Positions 42,374 to 53,878 of a stretch of DNA of 64,000 nucleotides are shown here, one piece after another. The position numbers and the translations under genes were made by a program. The notes under the pieces are model-generated. The model saw nothing but the letters and a program-made list of their open reading frames with translations, ran no database searches and was not told where the DNA came from. Source of the DNA: Gemmatimonadota bacterium (lineage in GTDB: Bacteria; JAAXHH01); NCBI GenBank assembly GCA_026705925.1, contig JAPOZT010000007.1, positions 1 to 64,000 on the forward strand, read 5' to 3'. How positions within the stretch are numbered: position 1 is the first letter of the stretch; each line of letters opens with the position of its first letter.

Positions 42374-42390
42374 GGCTTGCGTTTCCTCAT
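42370..42390 (-). CDS. Mini-ORF 1 (MRKRKP) coupled to recO
   Basis: ATG AGG AAA CGC AAG CCA TGA, six codons. Its ATG overlaps the recO TGA and its own stop overlaps the start of mini-ORF 2. It arises from the 17-bp triplication. Confidence 0.35.
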   Translation of the reverse strand: MRKRKP

Positions 42391-43172
42391 GGCTTGCGCT
42401 CTTGCCCGTCCTCCTCGATGGACTCCAGGAATTTCAGCGACTTAAGCTCCCGCCCGTCGTCCATCTGGTACAGATAGAAGGCGCGGATGGCGCGCTGGAT
42501 TTCCCGGCGCGACGTCCCGACGGGCTTCAGCCGGGGCAGATGCTCCAGCGGCATTTCGCGCACGCTGTTCAGCAACCGGGTGGTGCCCAGGGAGAGGTGC
42601 ATGGCCTCGCCGTCCTGCGCCTGGCAGCCCCGGCACAGGATCCCTCCCAGGGACGGACTGAACCGGACCGAGGTCTCCTTCGGACGCTTCCCGCAACCCA
42701 GGCAGGCGGCGAATTCCGGACCGGTGCCGTAGACATCGGCAAATTCGATCTGAAAGCGCCAGAACAGCATTTCGCACGCGTCCGCGGACAGCCGGTCGAT
42801 CGCTTCCAGCGTGCGTATGATCAGTCCGAAGAGTTGCTCGCCGGGTTCTTCGCCGAGAACGAGCCGGTTCACCAGTTCGCAGATGGCGCTGGCATAGCCC
42901 ACCTTCGTGAGGTCTTCCCCGATCCGCCTGAAGTACGGCCCAGCCTCGACTTTCGACAGATTCTGCAGTTCACGGTTCTCGCGATGATTGTACGATACGG
43001 TAATCACGCGCAGCGGCTGCAGCGAGGACGCCATCCTGCTCTTCGGGCGCCGCGCCCCGCGGGCCACGAGCTTCACCTTTCCGTACGCCCGCGCGTACAC
43101 CGTGACCAGGAGACTGGTATCCCCCAGCGGGATTCGGTTCAATACGATGGCTTCCGAGGATCGTATGGCCAT
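42387..43172 (-). CDS. recO: DNA repair protein RecO
   Basis: A 261-residue RecO, which helps load RecA onto SSB-coated DNA in the RecFOR pathway. The N-terminal OB-fold starts AIRSSEAIVLNRIPLGDTSLLVTVYARAYGKVKLVARGARRPKS, which is characteristic. The C-terminal helical domain has ELVNRLVLGEEP and the zinc-binding Cys pairs in FAACLGCGKRP and GGILCRGCQAQD. It is in the usual size range (about 240-260). It starts 33 bp after ftsB and ends in ERKP with a TGA overlapping an ATG, which begins a chain of couplings into pfkB. Confidence 0.93.
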   Translation of the reverse strand: MAIRSSEAIVLNRIPLGDTSLLVTVYARAYGKVKLVARGARRPKSRMASSLQPLRVITVSYNHRENRELQNLSKVEAGPYFRRIGEDLTKVGYASAICELVNRLVLGEEPGEQLFGLIIRTLEAIDRLSADACEMLFWRFQIEFADVYGTGPEFAACLGCGKRPKETSVRFSPSLGGILCRGCQAQDGEAMHLSLGTTRLLNSVREMPLEHLPRLKPVGTSRREIQRAIRAFYLYQMDDGRELKSLKFLESIEEDGQERKP

Positions 43173-43205
43173 GGGAGGCCCGGGGGTTGCCGGGAGGATG
43201 TGGTT

Positions 43206-46378
<3,173 letters not shown>

Positions 46379-46379
<1 letters not shown>

Positions 46380-48664
46380 CACGACAGTCCTTTCTGGCGT
46401 CTCAGGAACCACTCGGCGCTCAGGAAGAGCAGAATGGCCGCGAACAGGAAAGGCGCGTCCCGCAGGTCTCTTTCGCGGATCGCAGTCGCAGTATCCTCGA
46501 CAGGCTCGATCAGTTCCGTCAGCTGTCCCGCATCGGACAGCGGCAGGTACGTGCCGCCCGTGGACGCCGCGAGCCTTTCGAGTTCTTCCCGGCGAAGCCC
46601 CGCATTCGTGAATTCGGTGGCCGATGGTGCCACGGTGAACCCAGTCTGGTCGCGCAGCAAATCGCCATCCCCGGAGCGAACCGACACCTCCACCTTGTGC
46701 GTCCCGCCCAGTGCGGGCTGGAACTCGCCCCGGTACATTCCGTTCCTTCCCAGTGCCCGCTCAAGCCGCACGGCCTCCGTACGTCCGGCGGGACCCGTCA
46801 CGTCGGCCCACACTTCGGCGCCGTCCACGGGTTCGAATTCCTGGTCGAACAAGCGGCTTTCGATGACCACCGGCTCGTGTCCGCCGTAGTTCGTTTGGTC
46901 CGTGGCGACCGATACCCGCCCTGGGGCGTACAGGGAGATCCAGCGGATCATCTGGCGCCAGAACCGTTCGTGGGACTGGTCTTCCGACGGAAGATGCATC
47001 TGCCAGCGCCACGTGCTGAAACCGGTGAAGGCCATGGATCGCCCTCTTCCGTAACGCTGAACCGCCAGGACCACGTTCGACCCTTCCAGCGCGTCCGCCT
47101 TCGGGTCGATCGCCAGCACGGCGGCGCCGGGTTTCGCACCACCGATCCGGTTGTAACCGATCAGTTCCGGCAACTCGCTCCAGATCGCGCTGTTTTCCTC
47201 CGGGGTAGACCCGAAACGGAGGAGCGGATGGTCGATCCCTTCCGCGGCCGGTTCCAGGAAAAAGGCGTGATCGACGATACCCATGGCCCAGTCTTCGCCG
47301 GTGAGGCGAACCGGAAGCAGGTCCTCGATCGACGTTCCCGCGTACCCGCCTTCCCGGAAGGAACTCAGTCCGCCGATCATCAGGAAGCCGCCGCCCCGGT
47401 CACTCACGAAGGCCTCGGTGAGCCGCAGCTGCTCGGCCGTGAACCAGTCCGACTCGATATCCCCGAATATGACGGCGTCATAGGCAAACAGCTCCTCGCG
47501 GCTCCGTGGGTATCCCGCCGTCAGCTCCTGCTTCGGATCCCGGATGCCCTGGCGGTAGATCCTCCCGTCCGGCGAGATCCGGACGATCGAGACCAGATCG
47601 ATCCTGGGGTCTTCTTCCAGGGCCCTTCGTATGAACTTGAACTCCCTTCGGGGATATCCTTCCACGTAGAGAACCCGTCCGGTTTTCGACCGGTTGTCCA
47701 GCAGGAAGGCCTGCGCGTTGTTCTCCGCGATCGTCTCCGCGTTCTGCGGGGCGACTTCGGCCGAGTATTCGAGAATGCCCGGCGATTCCGGCGAGAGAAA
47801 CACCTGGACCCGCTGGATGTCGCCGTCCCCGCCCAACCGCACGGGCACCGTCTCGACCACGCGACCGCCTTCCCTTATGTTCAGGTCGACGGACCGGCCC
47901 GAATAACCCGAACTACGAAGGGTGACGACGAGGTCGGTGATGGTACCTTCCGTGACCCTGTCCGAGGCGGCTACCTTGAGAATCTCGACATCCCGGTCGA
48001 TCCGTTCCCGGCCGACGCCCACGGCATGGACCGGCGTGTCCTGCGATGCGAGGTACGCGGCCGCGTTGGCCAGCTTGTCCGTACCCGTGCCCGTATTGTC
48101 CGCGCCGTCGGTCACCAGCACCACGGCGGCCACGGGCAGGTCCCTGAATTCGCCGGCGGCCTGCGCGAGCGCGCCCGCCATGTCCGTCGCCGTGCCGGTG
48201 GCGTCCAGCTCCCCGATACCCGGTACCCGTTCGGTCCGATCCGAGAACCGGTAGGACCGCAGCCTGAACTGCGCGGCGAGTTCCCCGAGCAATCCATCCT
48301 CCCCGAACCGGCGCTTCACCGCTTCCACGCGCGAAAGGCCCTGCGTCGCATCCTGAATGCCCATGCTCCCGGAGTCGTCGAACAGCATCAGGAGGAAACC
48401 CCGGCGGGGCGAGACTTCGGACGCCACGATGACGGGTTCCATGAGACAGAACACGACCAGCAGCAGGGGCAGGATCTTCAACCCGGTGAGCAGGGATTTC
48501 ATCGGCGTGGAAGTTGCCACGGGCATGCGGCGGTAGAACAGGACGACGAGCCCGGCCACGGACAGGGCGAAGAGTACGATGACCCAGATAGGGATCGTGG
48601 TTCTGAATGAAAGGTGTTCAGACGCCCCGATCAGGCCGAGCGCGTATAGGACCGAATCAAACAC
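46379..48664 (-). CDS. VWA domain membrane protein (CoxE/BatA-like) with class I glutamine-amidotransferase-like fold
   Basis: A 761-residue protein. Two N-terminal membrane helices (IWVIVLFALSVAGLVVLFY and GLKILPLLLVVFCLM), a VWA domain with the MIDAS LFDDSGSMG, then AVVLVTDGADNTGTG, Ig-like strands, and a C-terminal GATase-like segment (FKFIRRALEEDPRI; YDAVIFGDIESDWFTAEQL; GGGFLMIGGLSSFREGGYAG), and a last membrane helix (FLFAAILLFLSAEWFL) before the end. The catalytic Cys of real amidotransferases is not evident. The frame is open to 48955; a GTG at 48664 is preferred because it precedes the first helix and lies below the promoter at 48760-48789, but it is not certain. It is coupled to the C13-like gene. 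Confidence 0.75.
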
Positions 48665-48759
48665 GGTATATACCAGGTGGGGGTTACCATCAAACGGGAA
48701 GCGACGGTCCGGCCGGGCCGGCCGCCGGGGAGCGCCGCCGATCCCGTATAGACATCGGT

Positions 48760-48789
48760 ATTGAAAAGGAAAACGGGCAGAACTGTCAA
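48760..48789 (-). promoter_or_regulatory. Putative promoter of the VWA gene
   Basis: Minus strand: a perfect TTGACA (48789-48784), 18-bp spacer, TTCAAT (48765-48760, four of six). About 90 bases before GTG 48664. It is divergent with the cytochrome promoter. Confidence 0.5.
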
Positions 48790-48871
48790 TACAAATAAGG
48801 CGTCGGGCGTGCCGGAGCGGGCTTTGCCTAAAATACCGTCTGACGCCGCGGAAAGACCGGCCTGAAAGCCC

Positions 48872-48900
48872 TTGACAGCGCGGGGGAGCGTACCTAAGTT
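48872..48900 (+). promoter_or_regulatory. Putative promoter of the cytochrome c gene
   Basis: TTGACA (48872-48877), 17-bp spacer, TAAGTT (48895-48900, weak -10). About 75 bases before ATG 48979. Apart from the two divergent promoters I see nothing else in 48665-48978. Confidence 0.5.
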
Positions 48901-48978
48901 GCCCGAACCGCCCGTGGCGCGGTGAAGCCCCGGCGACGCCCATCAAAGTCCGCAATGCCCACGACGAAAGGAGTCGCG

Positions 48979-49350
48979 ATGAAACGGATCATACCGGTGA
49001 TAGCCGCCTGCTTCGTGATGACGGTCCTGGTCGACGCAACCGTGGACGCCCAGCGCACCCCCCAGAACGTCCAGGTCCTGACGGATCTCTCTACCCGGGA
49101 TATACGCGAATACATGAAGTCGGTCAGCAGCGGCATCGGGGAGAAGTGCGACTACTGCCACAATCTGAAAGACTATGCCAGCGACGAAAAGGAAACGAAG
49201 CTGATCGGCCGCGAGTTCATCAGGCTCGTGGAGCAGGTCAACGAGCAGGTGACGGCCATCAACAGCAACGTCATGAAAAAGGAAGACCTGCAACTGGTTA
49301 CCTGCTACACCTGCCACGCCGGTGAACTCACCATCATTTCAGAAGAGTAG
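48979..49350 (+). CDS. Small diheme c-type cytochrome, reaction-centre cytochrome-like
   Basis: A 123-residue exported protein: signal peptide 1-24 (ending VDAQR), then two CxxCH heme sites, C57-D-Y-C60-H61 and C109-Y-T-C112-H113. The stretch LSTRDIREYMKSVSSGIGEKC before the first heme resembles the cytochrome subunit of photosynthetic reaction centres (CytoC_RC family), but only two hemes are present, and nothing else in the window is photosynthetic. This short form occurs in non-phototrophic bacteria. ATG 48979 has AAAGGAG five bases upstream. It probably acts in the periplasm in electron transfer. It precedes the DUF4412 gene by about 50 bp, possibly in one unit. Confidence 0.75.
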   Translation: MKRIIPVIAACFVMTVLVDATVDAQRTPQNVQVLTDLSTRDIREYMKSVSSGIGEKCDYCHNLKDYASDEKETKLIGREFIRLVEQVNEQVTAINSNVMKKEDLQLVTCYTCHAGELTIISEE

Positions 49351-49398
49351 GCATCCTTCGCTTTACGCACACCTCGAACCAGACGAGGTAAGTAAGAC

Positions 49399-50106
49399 GT
49401 GACCAGATACACGGCGATCACAGTGCTGCTGGGCCTCGTCCTGGCGCCCATTGCATCGGCATCGGCCCAACCGCAGGAAGGCGCCTTCGAAGGCAGCCTC
49501 GATTTCAGCGTGGCGTTCAGCGGCGGCAACATGCAGGAACGGGCCCAGGTCACCATGCTGGTGCCCGAGTCGTACACCCTCTACATCAAGGGCGGCCAGA
49601 CCAGGATCCTCATGCGGGGTGGCATGATCGGCCTGACGATGGGCGAAGTCGTGATCGACGGATCCACGGGCCGCGCATTTGTCATCAGCCACATGAACAG
49701 CAAGGCTTACGAGATCGTCGCGGACCCGAACCTGAAAGAACGGGCCGCGCCGGTCATCGTCGACGAGAACGAAACGACCGTCATCGCCGGCTACGAATGC
49801 AGGAAGTACAGAATCTCCCGGGCCAATCCTTCCGGCGCGATGACCCAGTTCATGTGGGTCACCGACGCGATTCAACTGGACCTGGCCGCTTCCCTCGGAA
49901 ACGCGTTGAAGAATACCATGCCCTTCTGGACCGAGGGCCTGTCCGGTTTCCCGCTGCGGATCACCACGTCCTTCCCCGAAACGGCCTTGTCCATGACCCT
50001 GACTGCGACCGAGGTGAAACCCCACGTCGTCGACCCGTCCATATTCGTCGTCCCGGCCGGTTACGCCATCGAGGCCATCAACCCGGGGCAGCTTTTCGGC
50101 AGATGA
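49399..50106 (+). CDS. DUF4412 family secreted protein
   Basis: A 235-residue protein with a signal peptide (residues 1-23, ASAQ) and a DUF4412-like domain: EGSLDFSVAF near the start, YIKGGQTRILMRGGMIG, MNSKAYEIV, ETTVIAGYECRKYRI and MWVTDAIQLDL. The family shows an antiparallel fold similar to LolA/LolB-type proteins; its function is not known. GTG 49399 has GAGG about ten bases upstream. It follows the cytochrome on the same strand. Confidence 0.72.
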   Translation: MTRYTAITVLLGLVLAPIASASAQPQEGAFEGSLDFSVAFSGGNMQERAQVTMLVPESYTLYIKGGQTRILMRGGMIGLTMGEVVIDGSTGRAFVISHMNSKAYEIVADPNLKERAAPVIVDENETTVIAGYECRKYRISRANPSGAMTQFMWVTDAIQLDLAASLGNALKNTMPFWTEGLSGFPLRITTSFPETALSMTLTATEVKPHVVDPSIFVVPAGYAIEAINPGQLFGR

Positions 50107-50231
50107 CGTGGGCCTTCCCGCTATTCGGCCGGTGACGCATGCCGCCCGTATTTCGGTAGTCGACGCGGCCACCCAACTACCTTGATTCTTCGACAAAACG
50201 TGAACGCGGCCGCCCGGCGCCGGGAATCGTC

Positions 50232-51371
50232 ATGAAAATCGCATCCGTCGAACAGTTCTTCCCCCGCCACCGGACCCGCCTCGTCCGGGTCACCACGGAC
50301 ACGGGCCTTGAAGGCTGGGGAGAGTCCACCCTCGAAGGGAAGCCCGAGAGCGTGGAAGGCGCGGTGCGTGAGCTGGCCGAATATCTCATCGGCAAGGACC
50401 CGCTGCGCATCGAGCATCACTGGCAGCACATGTACCGCTCGGCCTTCTTCCGCGGCGGCGCCATCCTCATGACCGCCCTGTCCGCCCTGGACCAGGCACT
50501 CTGGGACATCGCCGGCAAGCACTACGGCGTTCCCGTCTACAAGCTGCTCGGCGGCGCCGTACGGGACCGCATCCGCGTCTACGCCCACTGGGGCATCGGC
50601 AACCTGTCCGTGGAAACCCAGGCCGCGGCACGGAAACGGCTGGACATGCTGCAGGAAAGCGGTTACACGGCCTTCAAGACCGGCCCCGGCGGCAAGTGGC
50701 GGGGCCATGAGCCGCCGGCCGTCATCGACGAGTTCGTCGAATGCGCCTTTCTCATGCGGGAATGGGTGGGACCGGACGTGGAACTCGCCTTCGATTTCCA
50801 CGGGAAGATGACCCCCGCCCTGGCCATCGAGATCTGCCACGAGATCAAGGACATGCGGCCCATGTTCGTGGAGGAGCCGGTGCCGCAGGAGAACGTGGAC
50901 GCCCTCAAGCTCGTTTCGGACCACGTCACCTTCCCCATTGCCACGGGCGAGCGGTTGCTGAGCCGCTGGGAGTTCCGCCAGGTCTTCGAGAAACAGGCCG
51001 CGGCCTACATCCAGCCGGACGGATCCCACGCCGGCGGCATCACCGAACTGAAGAAGATTGCCAACATGGCCGAGGTCTACTACATCCACGTGCTGCCCCA
51101 CTGCGCCATCGGGCCCGTGGCCTTCACGTCCTGCATGCACGTGGACGCCGTGATCCCGAATTTCCTCGCCCAGGAACAAGTGGACTGGGCACTCGGCGGG
51201 GACATTTTGAAGGAAAACTGGAAGGTCGTCGACGGCCATATCGAACTGCCCGAAAAGCCCGGACTGGGCATCGAGATCGACGAGCAGGCCATCAGCGAAC
51301 GAGCGCCGTACCGGGAGGAACTGGGCGGCGAGCATTTCTACGACACAGACGGCAGCGTGGCGGACTGGTAA
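50232..51371 (+). CDS. Mandelate-racemase/enolase-superfamily dehydratase, galactonate dehydratase-like
   Basis: A 379-residue enolase-superfamily acid-sugar dehydratase. The metal ligands are D188 (AFDFHGK), E214 (FVEEPV) and E240 (ATGERL), and the general acid/base H290 lies in VLPHCAIGPVAF; QPDGSHAGGITEL is the GalD-type motif. This set corresponds to DgoD-type D-galactonate dehydratases, which give 2-keto-3-deoxygalactonate, but substrates in this family vary. It stands on the plus strand with the Sfp-like and RraA-like genes downstream. With the mannonate-dehydratase-like enzyme and the PfkB protein it indicates sugar-acid metabolism. Confidence 0.85.
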   Translation: MKIASVEQFFPRHRTRLVRVTTDTGLEGWGESTLEGKPESVEGAVRELAEYLIGKDPLRIEHHWQHMYRSAFFRGGAILMTALSALDQALWDIAGKHYGVPVYKLLGGAVRDRIRVYAHWGIGNLSVETQAAARKRLDMLQESGYTAFKTGPGGKWRGHEPPAVIDEFVECAFLMREWVGPDVELAFDFHGKMTPALAIEICHEIKDMRPMFVEEPVPQENVDALKLVSDHVTFPIATGERLLSRWEFRQVFEKQAAAYIQPDGSHAGGITELKKIANMAEVYYIHVLPHCAIGPVAFTSCMHVDAVIPNFLAQEQVDWALGGDILKENWKVVDGHIELPEKPGLGIEIDEQAISERAPYREELGGEHFYDTDGSVADW

Positions 51372-51459
51372 AGGGGGCGAACGCTCTGACCGCCATCCCG
51401 CTGGAGGAAATAAGGGGACGCAAAATTAAACCTGACAGTCGTAGGCGGAAAAATCGTCT

Positions 51460-52251
51460 ATGAACGGTGACGGCATCGGGTACACCAGGGCGTGGCAGGC
51501 GGCACCTGCCGAACCGTTCGGGGAACGGCAGCCCTCGGAAGGCGAGATACACGTCTGGCGGGCCGCCCTCGATCTGCCGAGTGACCGGGTCGGGGAACTG
51601 GAGCGTTTCCTGGCGGCCGACGAACTCGCGCGGGCGAAGCGGTTCCTCGTGCGCAGCGCGCGGGATCGATACACGGTTGCCCGGGCTGTCCTTCGCAACC
51701 TCCTTGCCCGTTACGTCTCCGCCGCGCCTGCCGACCTGCAATTCCACTATACCGAATACGGCAAACCCGAACTCGCCCATCCGGCGACATCGATCCGGTT
51801 CAACGTATCCCATTCCCACGGCCTGGCCGTTTACGCGATCACAGCGGGCGTGCCGGTGGGGATCGACGTGGAGTACCTGCGCCGCCGCGCGACCATGGAC
51901 CGGCTGAAGATCGCCCACCGAGTCTTTTCCGACCGGGAATACAACGAGTTGGCCTCCATGCCCCATTACCGGCGCGACGAGGCCTTCCTGGCCTGCTGGA
52001 CGCGGAAGGAGGCCTTCGTCAAGGCCATCGGCCAGGGCCTGTCCTGTCCCCTCGACCAGTTCGACGTATCCGTCGATCCAAACGATCCGCCCGAACTGCG
52101 GGCCACGCACTGGGACCCCTTGGAGACGGACCGCTGGTCCATGGCGTCCGTCGATCCCGGACCGGACTATATCGGAGCGCTGGCCGTGCCGGTCCGGAAC
52201 CTGAAAATCACCCGATGGCAATGGAACCACGACCAGGTCGACATAAACTGA
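51460..52251 (+). CDS. 4'-phosphopantetheinyl transferase, Sfp-type
   Basis: A 263-residue Sfp/HetI-like PPTase, which loads the phosphopantetheine arm onto carrier proteins. VGIDVEYL supplies the magnesium ligands D136 and E138, and FLACWTRKEAFVKAIGQGL carries the W-x-x-KE-A-x-x-K motif (W180, K183-E184, K188). FNVSHSHGLAVYAI is the conserved SHS-type motif. The length (263) is typical. No acyl carrier protein, PKS or NRPS genes are nearby, so it may serve carrier proteins encoded elsewhere. ATG 51460 has no strong ribosome site; other starts in the frame are not better. Confidence 0.9.
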   Translation: MNGDGIGYTRAWQAAPAEPFGERQPSEGEIHVWRAALDLPSDRVGELERFLAADELARAKRFLVRSARDRYTVARAVLRNLLARYVSAAPADLQFHYTEYGKPELAHPATSIRFNVSHSHGLAVYAITAGVPVGIDVEYLRRRATMDRLKIAHRVFSDREYNELASMPHYRRDEAFLACWTRKEAFVKAIGQGLSCPLDQFDVSVDPNDPPELRATHWDPLETDRWSMASVDPGPDYIGALAVPVRNLKITRWQWNHDQVDIN

Positions 52252-52366
52252 CCGAACCCGCGAGGTCCCGGCGGATCTCGCGACTTCCCGGCGGATGCTG
52301 CGAAGTCCCGAAGAAACCCGCGACGTCCCGTCAAGGCTGACCGGAACATGCCCGCGAGGAGCGCCC

Positions 52367-53251
52367 ATGACCGACAGATTCTGCCCGCTGAACCTGGCCC
52401 CGGAGGAACTCATCGAGTACACGCCGGACTGGGACGGCGAACGTTTCCCGGACGGACGTCCCAGGGTGCCGGACGGGATCATCGAGCGGATGAAGAACGT
52501 CTCCATCACCCAGGCCTGGGGCGTGATGCGCGGCGCGGGCTACGAACACCAGTACGAGGGCGGCTGGGCGCAGACCCATCCCGGCAAGACGCTCGCGGGC
52601 CGGGCGCTGACAGCCATGTACATGCCCCGGCGGCCGGCCATGCGCGCGGTCATGGAGGCGAAAGGCGCCGTCGCCGGCTGCATCGGCGACCAGATCTCCT
52701 GGCCCATCGACCTGCTCGTGCCCGGCGACGTCTACGTGGCGGACACCTACGGCAAGGTGGACGAGGGGCCCATCATCGGCGACAACCTGGCCACGGCCAT
52801 CTACGCCAATTCAGGCAACGGCGTGGTTTTCGACGGGTCGGTACGGGACCTCGAAGGCATCGAGGAACTGGAGAATTTCGCCTGCTTCGTCCGGGGCTGG
52901 CACCCCTCCTACGCCTCGCCCACGATCATGCTCCTGGGCGTCAACACCGCGGTGCGCATCGGTCAGGCCACGGTCATGCCCGGCGACGTGGTCCTGGGCA
53001 AGCGCGAAGGCGTCGCCTTCATCCCGCCCCACCTCGCGGAGACCGTGGTGAAGACCTCCGAACTCGTCCAGCTGAGGGATATGTTCGGCAAGCAGCGGCT
53101 GCGGGAGGGCAAATACACGCCCGGCCAGATCGACGACCGTTGGACGGATGGGATGGAGGCGGATTTCTCGGAATGGCTCGAGGGCCACATGGACGAACTG
53201 CCGGTCCCGAAGGCGGCCATCCAGGACCTGCTGAAGGAACGGACGTGGTGA
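52367..53251 (+). CDS. RraA-like (HMG/CHA aldolase-type) protein
   Basis: A 294-residue protein of the RraA/4-hydroxy-4-methyl-2-oxoglutarate aldolase family. Core motifs: SISTQAWGVMRG-type start region (ITQAWGVMR), IYANSGNGVVFDGSVRDLEGIEEL (the characteristic G-x-x-x-D-G-x-x-R-D motif that binds substrate and metal) and GDVVLGKREGVAFIP. The first 45 and last 55 residues extend the usual 160-residue core, making it one of the longer forms. ATG 52367 has AGGAG at a spacing of five; the longer frame to 52295 has none. Similar proteins in Latescibacterota-like genomes lie beside dehydratases, as here. Confidence 0.85.
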   Translation: MTDRFCPLNLAPEELIEYTPDWDGERFPDGRPRVPDGIIERMKNVSITQAWGVMRGAGYEHQYEGGWAQTHPGKTLAGRALTAMYMPRRPAMRAVMEAKGAVAGCIGDQISWPIDLLVPGDVYVADTYGKVDEGPIIGDNLATAIYANSGNGVVFDGSVRDLEGIEELENFACFVRGWHPSYASPTIMLLGVNTAVRIGQATVMPGDVVLGKREGVAFIPPHLAETVVKTSELVQLRDMFGKQRLREGKYTPGQIDDRWTDGMEADFSEWLEGHMDELPVPKAAIQDLLKERTW

Positions 53252-53281
53252 GGGAGAACGGACGTGGTGAGGTAGACCCCG

Positions 53282-53488
53282 TCAGGCACTCACTTTCGGC
53301 CTGCGCTCAAAAGCGAATTCCATGATGTTCGCGTTTTCTTCCGCGTGTTCGATGGTCATTGAGACGAGATTGCCCTCTTCATCAAGGTCCATGTAGACGT
53401 TCTCGGACATCTCCTGCGTCTCTACCGCGGCACTATCCAGGAATACGATGTGCAGCGTGTCCGTATCTTCAAAGTAGTTGATCTTCAT
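53282..53488 (-). CDS. DUF2283-like small protein, antitoxin candidate
   Basis: A 68-residue protein beginning KINYFEDTDTLHIVF with SENVYMDLDEEGNLVSMTIEHAEE, the signature of DUF2283 proteins. ATG 53488 (not 53545) gives the family N-terminus. Its start overlaps the upstream DUF4258-like gene by 20 bases. In many genomes DUF2283 and a DUF4258-like protein form a two-gene unit of toxin-antitoxin type; which is which is not established for this pair. Confidence 0.7.
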   Translation of the reverse strand: MKINYFEDTDTLHIVFLDSAAVETQEMSENVYMDLDEEGNLVSMTIEHAEENANIMEFAFERRPKVSA

Positions 53489-53729
53489 TTTGAACTCTTC
53501 GTGGAAAGTCTCGATCGAAGAAAGCGTTGTGAACCGTTTCTCCATCCTCCAGCAGAATCACGCGCAGAAACCTGTTTTCCTCTTCAAACCATGCCCACTT
53601 CCTGATCCTTCCATCGGCCTGAACTTGCTGCTTCACCGGCTGTGATATAGCTAGAAGGATCCATTTCACAGCGATATTCCGATGGTCCGGACGTTTTCTC
53701 ATATGTTCGAAAAATCGCGTGGTTTTCAT
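53469..53729 (-). CDS. DUF4258-like small protein, toxin candidate
   Basis: An 86-residue protein with the pattern MKTTRFFEHMRKRPDHRNI, QVQADGRIRKWAWFEEENRFLRVILLEDGETVHNAFFDR, similar to DUF4258-like proteins paired with DUF2283. ATG 53729 has GAGG five bases upstream. A TTGACA box lies at 53778-53783 on the minus strand, without a clear -10. Its stop overlaps the start of the DUF2283-like gene, so the two are translated together. Confidence 0.65.
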   Translation of the reverse strand: MKTTRFFEHMRKRPDHRNIAVKWILLAISQPVKQQVQADGRIRKWAWFEEENRFLRVILLEDGETVHNAFFDRDFPRRVQNEDQLL

Positions 53730-53878
53730 CCATTCCTCGGACCCACTTGGGGTTATCTTCTTTGCTTTCTGTGCATGATGTCAAGACGTTTCTATTGGAG
53801 TGTCTAAATAGAATAGTGTCCATTAATGTCGGTTTCCCGTACTTAAATTGCATCGATGTCCACACCGGGTAGCACTTT

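Larger units (their letters stand above)
42348..42398 (-). repeat. 17-bp tandem triplication at the recO-pfkB junction
   Basis: Three 17-bp copies (42348-42364, 42365-42381, 42382-42398), one mismatch. Each contains ATGAGG, so each holds a TGA/ATG overlap and an AGGA about 10 bases before the next ATG. Confidence 0.95.

Noticed and set aside
42356-42390. Considering MRKRKP mini-ORFs as functional peptides
   Set aside because: They are produced by the repeat and six codons long; the re-initiation role is more plausible, so they are listed only at low confidence.
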